Origin: Burkholderiaceae bacterium
GTDB lineage: Bacteria; Pseudomonadota; Gammaproteobacteria; Burkholderiales; Burkholderiaceae_C
NCBI GenBank assembly: GCA_017999135.1
Contig: JAGOBT010000261.1
Location: 1-5,425, forward strand
Reading direction: 5' to 3'
Length of the DNA: 5,425 bases
The notes under the pieces were generated by a model, which saw nothing but the letters and a program-made list of their open reading frames with translations, was not told the origin of the DNA and searched no databases. The translations under genes were made by a program, and so were the position numbers. Shown here piece after piece: positions 1 through 5,425 of the stretch. Within the stretch, counting starts at the first letter, position 1, and the number at the start of each line of letters is the position of its first letter.

Positions 1-155
1 ATGTGTTCCGTCCGCCGCTGATCACCAAGCTGCGCGATCTGGCTGCACGCCAGCCGCAGCCGCTGGAACTGCGGGTGCTGCGCAAGTCGATCCCGCCGGC
101 CGATGCCGGCAGGCAGGCTGCACCGAGTGGTCCGTCCCGGGCCGTGATGGCCTGA
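1..155 (+). CDS. 3' end of an unidentified protein (5' truncated by window)
   Basis: The reading frame starting at base 3 runs open from the window edge to a TGA at 153-155. It encodes about 50 residues beginning VFRPPLITKLRDLAARQ and ending in a Pro/Ala/Gly/Ser-rich tail (…GPSRAVMA). Third codon positions are mostly G or C, as in the certain genes downstream, which supports real coding. The leftmost part resembles an amphipathic helix (LITKLRDLAAR) followed by a short strand-like stretch (LELRVLRKSI). The rest looks like a disordered tail. I do not recognise the family. A GTG at base 3 could in principle start a 50-residue protein, but there is no visible upstream sequence to support that, and a truncated longer gene is more likely. 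The histidine kinase begins only 19 bases after the stop, so the two are probably co-transcribed. A signalling partner such as a response regulator is possible but nothing in the visible residues shows it. Confidence 0.6.
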   Translation, partial: VFRPPLITKLRDLAARQPQPLELRVLRKSIPPADAGRQAAPSGPSRAVMA

Positions 156-162
156 CCGCGCC

Positions 163-167
163 GGAGG
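163..167 (+). promoter_or_regulatory. Ribosome binding site for the histidine kinase
   Basis: GGAGG lies 7 bases before the GTG at 175. This decides the start: the alternative in-frame GTG at 190 would be 22 bases away, too far for this Shine-Dalgarno sequence. Confidence 0.7.
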
Positions 168-174
168 GCCGTCG

Positions 175-2415
175 GTGGAAAGCACGCCAGTGAGCGACCT
201 GTTCATCGAGCTGGACACCTGGCTGGACATCGACCAGCCCGGTGCACCCGCCGCAACGCCCGACCCCGGGCTGGCCACCGCCGAGCCGGATGGCGCCCCG
301 GCCGAGCCGCCCGTGGCGGGCGGCCTGGCCGAGCAGTTGCTCGACGCCATGGGCATGCCGGCCTGGCTGCACCGCCCCGGCCGCCCGATGCGTGCCAATG
401 CCGCGCTGCGCCGCCTGTGCGGCCTGCAGCGCGAAACCCCGGCCGACCCGCTGCAGCTGCTGGTGCCCGACGACCGGGCCGCGCTGGCCGACGCCAGCGA
501 CGAGTGCCTGTGGCGCAGTGGCGAGCCGCCTGCCCAGTCGGTGCGGCTGCTGGGCGGCAACGGCAGCCAGCGGCCGGTGGAGCTGAGCCTGCGCCGCGTG
601 CCACTGGACGACGGGCCGGCGATCCTGGTCACCTGCCAGGACCTGAGCGACATCCAGCATGTGCAGACCATGCTGCAGGGCATGAGCAGCCTGCTGCGGC
701 AGATCGTCGACGGCGCGCCGGTGGCCAGCTTCGTGATCGACCGCCACCACCGGGTGACGCACTGGAACACCGCCTGCAGCCGCCTCACCGGCCAGGGTGC
801 CGACAGCATGATCGGCAGCACCGAGCCCTGGCGCGCCTTCTATGGCACACCGCGCCGCTTGCTGGCCGACCTGATCGTCGACGGCGCGTCCGACGCCGAG
901 GTGGCCGCGCTGTATGGCGACAGCGCCAAGACATCGGCCCTGGTCGCTGGTGCCTATGAGGCGGAGAGTTTCTTTCCGCAGTTCGGGCCGGAAGGCCGTT
1001 GGCTGGGCTTCACCGCCGCGCCGCTGCGCGACCATGACGGCCTGGTGATTGGCGCCATCGTCACGCTGCAGGACGTGAGCCAGCGCCGCCGCACCGAAGA
1101 AGAGCTGACACGCCGGATCGACCAGATGGTGGAAGCCAGCTCGGCCGAGCTGGCCTCCAACGCCCGGCTGATGGATGCCTTCATCGACAACGCGCCCATC
1201 GGCGTGGTCTACACCGTCAACGACGAGGTGCAGCGCGCCAACCGTCAGATGACCGAGATGCTGGGTGCCGCCGACAGGAATGCGGCAGCCGGGCGGCCGG
1301 GGCAGCCGTTCTACATGGCGCCCGCCGACGTGGTGCGGCTGCGCAACCTGGCCCAGCCGCTGTTTGCCCGCAACGAGGCCCTGCACCATGAGATGTGGAT
1401 GCGCGACGCTGCTGGCCAGCCGCACTGGATGCAGATCAACGCCTGCCCGGTGGAATACAGCGACGATGCCACCGGCGCGTGGTGGATGCTGCAGGACCGC
1501 ACCGAGGTGCGCGCCGCGCAGGAAGAGCTGCGCCAGCGCTTTGCCGAGCTGCAGCAGACCAACCAGAAGCTGGAGCAGGCGCAGAACCAGCTGCTGCAGA
1601 GCGACAAGATGGCCAGCATCGGCCAGCTGGCTGCCGGCGTGGCGCATGAGATCAACAACCCGGTGGGCTTCGTCAGCAGCAACCTGAACACGCTGCGCCA
1701 ATACGTCACCAGCCTGCTCACGCTGGCCGATGCCTACGGCCGCCACAGCCAGCCCGCCGGCCCCGAGGCGGCCCAGGCGCTGGCGCTGGCGCTCCAGGCG
1801 GCGGAACTGGACTACCTGAAGGACGACCTGCCCCAGCTGCTGGACGAAAGCGCCGACGGACTGGCCCGGGTGAAGAAGATCGTGCAGGACCTGAAGGATT
1901 TCTCGCGCGTGGACCAGGCCGACTGGCAGCTGGCCGACCTGAACGCCGGACTGGAGTCGACGCTGAACGTGGTGCTGCACGAGGTCAAGTACAAGGCCGA
2001 CATCGTGCGCCAGCTGACCCCGCTGCCGTTGGTGCAGTGCCTGGCCGGGCAGCTGAACCAGGTGTTCATGAACCTGATCGTCAACGCATCGCAGGCCATC
2101 GACGGCCACGGCACCATCACGCTGGCCTCGGGCGCGCAGAACGGCTGGGTGTGGGTGCAGGTCAGCGACAACGGCGCCGGCATGTCCGATGCCGTGATGC
2201 GCCGCATCTTCGAGCCGTTCTACACCACCAAGGACGTGGGCCAGGGCACCGGGTTGGGGCTGTCGCTGTCGTTCTCGATCGTGCAGCGCCACGGCGGCGT
2301 GATCCAGGTGCGCTCGCAGCGCGGCGCGGGCAGCCAGTTCCGGGTGTGGGTACCGGTGGCCGGGCCGGCGCCCGGCGGTGGCATGCAGCCCGCCCAGCCG
2401 CCGGCCTGGGCCTGA
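175..2415 (+). CDS. Soluble PAS-domain sensor histidine kinase (three PAS-like modules, HisKA, HATPase)
   Basis: This 746-residue protein should autophosphorylate on a histidine in response to a cytoplasmic signal and pass the phosphate to a response regulator. After a Pro/Ala-rich N-terminus there are three PAS-like regions, at about 51-162, 173-303 and 332-446. The second has the WN…C…LTG core and a 'WRAFY' segment with a longer insert. The first and second end in Q-D-(L/V)-S and the third in Q-D-R-T, as PAS modules often do. A Glu/Gln-rich coiled coil (about 447-478) leads to the H-box with His491 in VAHEINNP; the HExxN pattern (Glu492, Asn495) suggests phosphatase activity too. ATP-binding motifs follow: N-box with Asn637 (NLIVNASQAI), G1 DNGAG (665-669), F-box FEPFYTTK (679-686), and G2 GTGLGL (691-696). 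No transmembrane segment or signal peptide is visible, so it should be cytoplasmic. The last ~20 residues are Pro/Gly-rich. No receiver domain is fused and no response regulator gene is visible nearby. Whether the PAS modules bind heme, flavin or another ligand cannot be told. Confidence 0.95.
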   Translation: MESTPVSDLFIELDTWLDIDQPGAPAATPDPGLATAEPDGAPAEPPVAGGLAEQLLDAMGMPAWLHRPGRPMRANAALRRLCGLQRETPADPLQLLVPDDRAALADASDECLWRSGEPPAQSVRLLGGNGSQRPVELSLRRVPLDDGPAILVTCQDLSDIQHVQTMLQGMSSLLRQIVDGAPVASFVIDRHHRVTHWNTACSRLTGQGADSMIGSTEPWRAFYGTPRRLLADLIVDGASDAEVAALYGDSAKTSALVAGAYEAESFFPQFGPEGRWLGFTAAPLRDHDGLVIGAIVTLQDVSQRRRTEEELTRRIDQMVEASSAELASNARLMDAFIDNAPIGVVYTVNDEVQRANRQMTEMLGAADRNAAAGRPGQPFYMAPADVVRLRNLAQPLFARNEALHHEMWMRDAAGQPHWMQINACPVEYSDDATGAWWMLQDRTEVRAAQEELRQRFAELQQTNQKLEQAQNQLLQSDKMASIGQLAAGVAHEINNPVGFVSSNLNTLRQYVTSLLTLADAYGRHSQPAGPEAAQALALALQAAELDYLKDDLPQLLDESADGLARVKKIVQDLKDFSRVDQADWQLADLNAGLESTLNVVLHEVKYKADIVRQLTPLPLVQCLAGQLNQVFMNLIVNASQAIDGHGTITLASGAQNGWVWVQVSDNGAGMSDAVMRRIFEPFYTTKDVGQGTGLGLSLSFSIVQRHGGVIQVRSQRGAGSQFRVWVPVAGPAPGGGMQPAQPPAWA

Positions 2416-2424
2416 CACCCCCAA

Positions 2425-2442
2425 CCCGCCCGCTGCGGCGGG
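2425..2442 (+). terminator. Possible weak hairpin after the histidine kinase gene
   Basis: Ten bases after the kinase stop, CCCGCC (2425-2430) and GGCGGG (2437-2442) can pair around a 6-base loop. No run of T follows, so this is not a standard intrinsic terminator. It may only partly attenuate transcription, or be chance pairing in GC-rich DNA. Confidence 0.25.
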
Positions 2443-2460
2443 CCGGCACCGTCTGGCCCC

Positions 2461-2488
2461 GGGCGGATGGGCGGATCCGGGCGATGAT
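2461..2488 (+). repeat. 8-bp tandem direct repeat in the leader of the ABC1 kinase gene
   Basis: GGGCGGAT occurs twice back to back (2461-2468 and 2469-2476). After CC, a shortened copy GGGCGAT follows (2479-2485), trailed by GAT. It lies in the spacer between the two kinase genes. It could be a regulator-binding site or simple slippage-prone sequence; no known binding motif was recognised. Confidence 0.5.
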
Positions 2489-2501
2489 GCGTGCCTCTCC
2501 A

Positions 2502-2533
2502 CCTGTCCGCCTGCCTGTCCGCCCGTCTGTCCC
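2502..2533 (+). repeat. 12-bp-period pyrimidine-rich direct repeat before the ABC1 kinase start
   Basis: CCTGTCCGCC occurs at 2502-2511 and again at 2514-2523, a 12-base period, followed by a degenerate copy CGTCTGTCCC (2524-2533). The period is a multiple of three. In the frame of the downstream gene it would read as a Cys-Pro repeat (CPPACPPVCPS). The block ends 12 bases before the chosen ATG and occupies the place where a ribosome binding site would be expected. Confidence 0.5.
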
Positions 2534-2545
2534 AGCGCCTTGCCC

Positions 2546-3937
2546 ATGGTCCCCGAGCCGAACACCGATGTTGTCGGACACGTGCCGCCGCGCCCGGCCG
2601 ATGTGGCCTTGCCAGCCGCTGCGCAGACCCTGCCGCGCGAGGCGGCCGTGCCCCAGGGCCGCGGCAGCCGCATGCTGCACCTGGGCCGCGCAGTGGGTGA
2701 ACTGGCCGCCGGCGCCGCCGCCGAGGGGCTGACCCGCCTGGCACGCGGCGAGCGGCCGGCGCTGTCGGACATCGTGTTCACACCGGCCAACGCCCGCCGG
2801 CTGGCCGAGCGGCTGTCACAGATGCGGGGCGCGGTGATGAAGCTGGGCCAGCTGCTGTCGATGGACGGCGAAGGCATGCTGCCGCCGGCCTTTGCCGCAC
2901 TGCTGGCCGGCCTGCGCGACCAGGCCCACACCATGCCGGTGTCCCAGCTCGATGCCACGCTCAGCCAGGCCTGGGGCGCCGACTGGCCGCAGCGCTTTCG
3001 CCGCTTCAGCTACCAGCCCATCGCGTCGGCGTCAATCGGCCAGGTGCACCGCGCCGAGACGCACGACGGCCGCGTGCTGGCGCTGAAGATCCAGCACCCC
3101 GGCGTGCGCCAGAGCATCGGCAGCGACGTGGCCAACCTGGCCTGGCTGGCGCGCACGCCCGGCCTGCTGCCGGCCGGGCTGGACCTGACCGAGATGCTCG
3201 ACCGCGTGCACCACCAGTTGCTGCGCGAGACCGACTACCAGGCCGAGGCCGCCGCCACCGCCGCCTACCGCCAGGCGCTGGGCGACGACCCGGTGCTGTG
3301 GGTGCCGGCGGTGCATGCCGACCACTGCGGCGACGCCATCCTGGCCACCGACTTTGCGCCCGGCGTGCCGGTCGACCGGCTGGCCACCGCTGGCACGCCC
3401 GCGCAGCGCGATGCCGTGGCCACCGCCCTGGTGCGCCTGGCCGCGCATGAGCTGTTCGGCATGCAGCTGGTGCAGACCGACCCCAACTTCAGCAACTACC
3501 TGCACGACGCAGCCAGCGGCCGCGTGGCGCTGCTCGATTTCGGCGCCGCCGAGGCCATCGCGCCACACCGGGTGCAGCAGCTGCGCTGCCTGGGCCGCGG
3601 CCTGCGCGATGGTGATGCAGCCCAGGTGCGCATGGCCGCGCTGGCGCTGGGCTATGTGGGGGAGAGCGAGCCGCCGGCCCAGGCCGACGGCGTGCTCGCC
3701 ATCCTGATGGCGGCGGGCGAGCCGCTGCGCCATGCCGGCGCCTACGACTTCGGTGCGTCGGACCTGTTCCGCCGCATGGTGGCGCAGGGCCGGACCCAGT
3801 TCTTCAACCAGGGCTTCTCGCGCACGCCGCCGCCCGACCTGCTGCTGCTGCAGCGCAAGTTCGTCGGCACCTTTCTGCTGTGTGCCCGGCTGCGGGCCCG
3901 GGTCGAACTGGCGGGGATCTTCGCGCCCCACCTGTGA
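2546..3937 (+). CDS. ABC1/AarF-family atypical kinase, COQ8A (ADCK3)-like
   Basis: This 463-residue member of the ABC1 (AarF/UbiB/COQ8) atypical kinase family has all the hallmark motifs: KLGQ at 99-102 in an N-terminal extension, the Ala-rich loop ASASIGQVH from 160 (replacing a protein-kinase P-loop), the ATP-site lysine Lys181 in ALKIQHPGV, the ETD triad 228-230, the catalytic loop QTDPNFSN (310-317), and the metal-binding DFG at 331-333. The QTDPN-(F/W)-SN loop, the KIQ-PGV-QSI-SDV stretch and the C-terminal PPP…L-RK…GTFLLC block match human COQ8A as I recall it. Classical UbiB has an HxDxHPGN-type loop and C-terminal membrane helices, which this protein lacks. Relatives support ubiquinone biosynthesis or lipid handling through ATPase activity, so a quinone or lipid role is inferred. 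Start choice is uncertain: the frame is open back to an ATG at 2378 inside the histidine kinase gene, and no Shine-Dalgarno precedes 2546. I chose 2546 because family similarity begins at about residue 40 and the extension is Cys/Pro-rich and repeat-derived. It lies 130 bases after the histidine kinase, same strand. Confidence 0.9.
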   Translation: MVPEPNTDVVGHVPPRPADVALPAAAQTLPREAAVPQGRGSRMLHLGRAVGELAAGAAAEGLTRLARGERPALSDIVFTPANARRLAERLSQMRGAVMKLGQLLSMDGEGMLPPAFAALLAGLRDQAHTMPVSQLDATLSQAWGADWPQRFRRFSYQPIASASIGQVHRAETHDGRVLALKIQHPGVRQSIGSDVANLAWLARTPGLLPAGLDLTEMLDRVHHQLLRETDYQAEAAATAAYRQALGDDPVLWVPAVHADHCGDAILATDFAPGVPVDRLATAGTPAQRDAVATALVRLAAHELFGMQLVQTDPNFSNYLHDAASGRVALLDFGAAEAIAPHRVQQLRCLGRGLRDGDAAQVRMAALALGYVGESEPPAQADGVLAILMAAGEPLRHAGAYDFGASDLFRRMVAQGRTQFFNQGFSRTPPPDLLLLQRKFVGTFLLCARLRARVELAGIFAPHL

Positions 3938-3939
3938 AC

Positions 3940-3954
3940 CCGGGCGCCGCCCGG
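3940..3954. terminator. GC hairpin in the convergent gap
   Basis: CCGGGC (3940-3945) pairs perfectly with GCCCGG (3949-3954) around a 3-base loop. It sits in the 22-base space between the stops of the ABC1 kinase (+) and the P450 (-). No T-run follows on either strand. The position suits a bidirectional transcription barrier between converging genes, but strength is unknown. Confidence 0.4.
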
Positions 3955-3959
3955 CCCGC

Positions 3960-5249
3960 TCAGCCGGGGATCTGCACCATCAGCTTGCTGTAGCCCCGCA
4001 CGAACGACGAGCGCACGCGGGTGGGTTCGTCCAGCACCTCGATCACCGGGAAGCGCTTGAGGATCTCTTCCCACAGGATCTTCAGCTGCAGCTCGGCCAG
4101 GCGGTTGCCCACGCAGCGGTGGATGCCGAAGCCGAAGCTCAGGTGCTGGCGCGGGCGGGCGCGGTCGATGATGAACTGGTCGGGGTTGTCGATGGCGGTC
4201 TCGTCGCGGTTGCCCGACAGGTACCACATCGCGATCTTGTCGCCTTTGGCGATCTGCTTGCCGCCCAGCTCGACATCCTGTGTGGCGGTGCGGCGCATGT
4301 AGGCCAACGGCGTCTGCCAGCGGATGATCTCGGGCACCAGGCTGTCGACCAGCGCCGGGTTGGCGCGCAGCTTGGCGAACTGCTCGGGGTTGCTGTTCAG
4401 CGCCAGCAGGCCGCCGGTCATGCTGTTGCGGGTGGTGTCGTTGCCACCCACGATCAGCAGCACCAGGTTGCCCATGTACTCCATCGGCGGCATGTTGCGG
4501 GTGGCCGCGCCGTGCGCCAGCATGCTGACCAGGTCGGTGCGGGGCGGGGCGTTCACGCGCTCGTTCCAGAGCTTGGTGAAGTAGCCCAGCATCTTGCCCA
4601 GCTCGGCCATGCGCTCGGCCGGCTCCAGCGCCTCGGGGTTGGTGGCCTTGTTCATCGTGGCCACGTCCGACCACCAGGTCAGCAGGCGGCGGTCTTCGAA
4701 CGGAAAGTCGAACAGCGTGGCCAGCATGCAGGTGGTCAGCTCGATCGACACCTTGTCGACCCAGTCGAACGGCTGATTGCGTGGCAGGCTGTCCAGCAGG
4801 GTGCCGGTGCGGTCGCGGATCAGCTGCGTCCAGTTGTTCAGGTTGGCCGGCGCCACGATGGTGCTGACGGCCTTGCGCTGGTCGTCGTGCTTGGGCGGGT
4901 CCATCGCGATGAACATCGGCAGCCGCTCGCCGTCGGGCGCATTGAACAGCGTGATGCCGCCATGCGTCACGTCCGACGAGAACAGCTCGGGATGGGTGTC
5001 GACGAACATGATGTCCTGGTAGCGGGTCACGCTCCAGTAGCTGCCCACCTCGGGCACCGGGCTGGTGCCGCGGTGCACCGGGTCCTGCGCGCGCAGGCGG
5101 TCGAAGATGTGCAACTCGGTGTTGTCGACGAAGTACTGCGGGTCGGCCGGGTGCAGTTCATCCAGCGGCATCGACCAGATCTTGTCGCGTGCAGCCGCCT
5201 GGAAGGGCGACAGGGCGGCGGGGGCAGGGGGCTTCAGGACAGCGCTCAT
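3960..5249 (-). CDS. cyp153A: Cytochrome P450, CYP153A-type alkane/fatty-acid terminal hydroxylase
   Basis: This 429-residue soluble P450 has a length typical of bacterial class I enzymes. The I-helix oxygen-activation motif GGNDTT is at 268-273, the K-helix ExxR is EIIR at 307-310, and the heme loop FGFGIHRC places the axial thiolate at Cys379. Long stretches are characteristic of CYP153A: MFIAMDPPKHD (112-122), VSIELTT.MLATLFDFP (167-183), LIVGGNDTTRNSMTGG (265-280), and FGIHRCVGNRLAELQL (374-389). Characterised CYP153A members hydroxylate the terminal carbon of medium-chain alkanes and also fatty acids, limonene and similar substrates, using electrons from a [2Fe-2S] ferredoxin and its reductase. 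A ferredoxin gene ends 41 bases upstream on the same strand, which fits a co-transcribed electron-transfer pair. The start is well supported by AAGGAG seven bases before the ATG. There is no signal peptide or membrane anchor, so it is cytoplasmic. All key residues are present, so it looks functional. The actual substrate cannot be read from the sequence. Confidence 0.95.
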   Translation of the reverse strand: MSAVLKPPAPAALSPFQAAARDKIWSMPLDELHPADPQYFVDNTELHIFDRLRAQDPVHRGTSPVPEVGSYWSVTRYQDIMFVDTHPELFSSDVTHGGITLFNAPDGERLPMFIAMDPPKHDDQRKAVSTIVAPANLNNWTQLIRDRTGTLLDSLPRNQPFDWVDKVSIELTTCMLATLFDFPFEDRRLLTWWSDVATMNKATNPEALEPAERMAELGKMLGYFTKLWNERVNAPPRTDLVSMLAHGAATRNMPPMEYMGNLVLLIVGGNDTTRNSMTGGLLALNSNPEQFAKLRANPALVDSLVPEIIRWQTPLAYMRRTATQDVELGGKQIAKGDKIAMWYLSGNRDETAIDNPDQFIIDRARPRQHLSFGFGIHRCVGNRLAELQLKILWEEILKRFPVIEVLDEPTRVRSSFVRGYSKLMVQIPG

Positions 5250-5256
5250 GACAACA

Positions 5257-5262
5257 CTCCTT
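5257..5262 (-). promoter_or_regulatory. Ribosome binding site for the P450
   Basis: Read on the minus strand, AAGGAG lies 7 bases before the ATG at 5249. It is a near-perfect Shine-Dalgarno sequence and fixes the P450 start. The rest of the 41-base gap to the ferredoxin stop shows no terminator, consistent with one transcript. Confidence 0.75.
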
Positions 5263-5290
5263 GGCAGTTGGCGGGTGGGCCGGGGGAAGG

Positions 5291-5425
5291 CTAGTGCTGG
5301 CCTTCGGGCATGGTGACTTCCAGGCCGTCCAGGTCGTCGGTGACGGTGATCTGACAGGCCAGGCGCGAACTGTCCTTCAGCTCGGCGGCGAAGTTCAGCA
5401 TGTCGTTCTCCTGCTGCGTGCGCTC
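5291..5425 (-). CDS. 3' end of a [2Fe-2S] ferredoxin (adrenodoxin/putidaredoxin type; 5' truncated by window)
   Basis: The last 44 codons and a TAG stop (5291-5293) are present; the rest lies beyond the right edge. The visible protein begins ERTQQENDMLNFAAELKD and continues SRLACQITVTDDLDGLEV before ending MPEGQH. The E..ML..A.E…SRL.CQI.V…LDGL.V..PE pattern is the classic C-terminal part of vertebrate-type and putidaredoxin-type ferredoxins. The Cys in RLACQI (codon 5354-5356) is the last of the four cluster ligands, and the other three should lie upstream. Such proteins are about 105 residues, so roughly 60% is missing. Its role is to carry single electrons from a ferredoxin reductase to the P450 encoded 41 bases downstream. 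The reductase, and possibly an alcohol or aldehyde dehydrogenase or regulator as in other CYP153 clusters, would be outside the window. Confidence 0.93.
   Translation of the reverse strand, partial: ERTQQENDMLNFAAELKDSSRLACQITVTDDLDGLEVTMPEGQH

Noticed and set aside
2378..2545. N-terminal extension of the ABC1 kinase starting at the ATG at 2378
   Set aside because: It overlaps the histidine kinase gene, is Cys/Pro-rich and partly made of short DNA repeats, and is not part of the family core. It is kept only as an alternative start in the findings.
2491..2700. Small 69-codon plus-strand frame starting at a GTG
   Set aside because: It overlaps the repeats and the ABC1 kinase start in another frame, has no ribosome binding site, and gives an Arg/Ala/Pro-rich product typical of out-of-frame GC-rich sequence.
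22..2958. A 978-codon open frame on the minus strand opposite the histidine kinase and the start of the ABC1 kinase
   Set aside because: It lies opposite a plus-strand gene with unmistakable kinase motifs. Its translation is rich in His, Arg, Gln and Ala with no recognisable domain. Long antisense frames are common in very GC-rich DNA because stop codons are rare.
3032..3931. A 299-codon minus-strand frame opposite the ABC1 kinase
   Set aside because: It is a shadow of the ABC1 kinase, with His/Gln/Gly-rich composition and no domain signature.
2546..3937. Annotation of the ABC1 kinase as the housekeeping ubiB
   Set aside because: It lacks the C-terminal membrane helices and the HxDxHPGN-type loop expected of UbiB, is shorter, and does not sit beside ubiE/ubiJ genes in the visible window.
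3732..5294. A 520-codon open frame on the plus strand covering the P450 gene
   Set aside because: It is antisense to the CYP153A P450, whose motifs and ribosome binding site are clear. The translation is low-complexity and resembles no family.

Overview
This is a very GC-rich window with dense coding and a strong G/C bias at third codon positions. It looks like a bacterial chromosome or large replicon. Both the protein sequences and the base composition suggest a Burkholderiales-type betaproteobacterium (Rubrivivax/Methylibium/Leptothrix-like). That assignment is inferred from protein flavour; there is no rRNA or other marker gene here.

Layout: (1) The last ~50 codons of an unidentified plus-strand gene end at 155. 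(2) After 19 bases comes a soluble sensor histidine kinase with three PAS-like modules (175-2415, +). (3) A 130-base spacer with short tandem direct repeats separates it from an ABC1/AarF-family atypical kinase (2546-3937, +). That kinase carries the motif set of eukaryotic COQ8A/ADCK3 rather than of classical UbiB. (4) A compact GC hairpin lies in the 22-base convergent gap. (5) On the minus strand, transcribed right to left, are the 3' end of a [2Fe-2S] ferredoxin gene (5291-5425, cut by the window edge) and, 41 bases downstream, a complete cytochrome P450 of the CYP153A alkane-hydroxylase type (3960-5249).

The window therefore holds two functional units that meet tail to tail. The minus-strand unit is readily interpretable: the ferredoxin should pass electrons to the P450, which in characterised relatives hydroxylates the terminal carbon of medium-chain alkanes, fatty acids or similar aliphatics. 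A ferredoxin reductase is expected outside the window. The plus-strand unit pairs a cytoplasmic signalling kinase with an ABC1 kinase. Its partner response regulator is not visible, and a functional link between the two kinases is only inferred from position.

No RNA genes, insertion sequences, CRISPR arrays, integration sites or origins were seen. I found no clear evidence of an undescribed multi-gene system. The most unusual items are the COQ8A-like kinase with its uncertain start and repeat-bearing leader, and the orphan-looking PAS histidine kinase.
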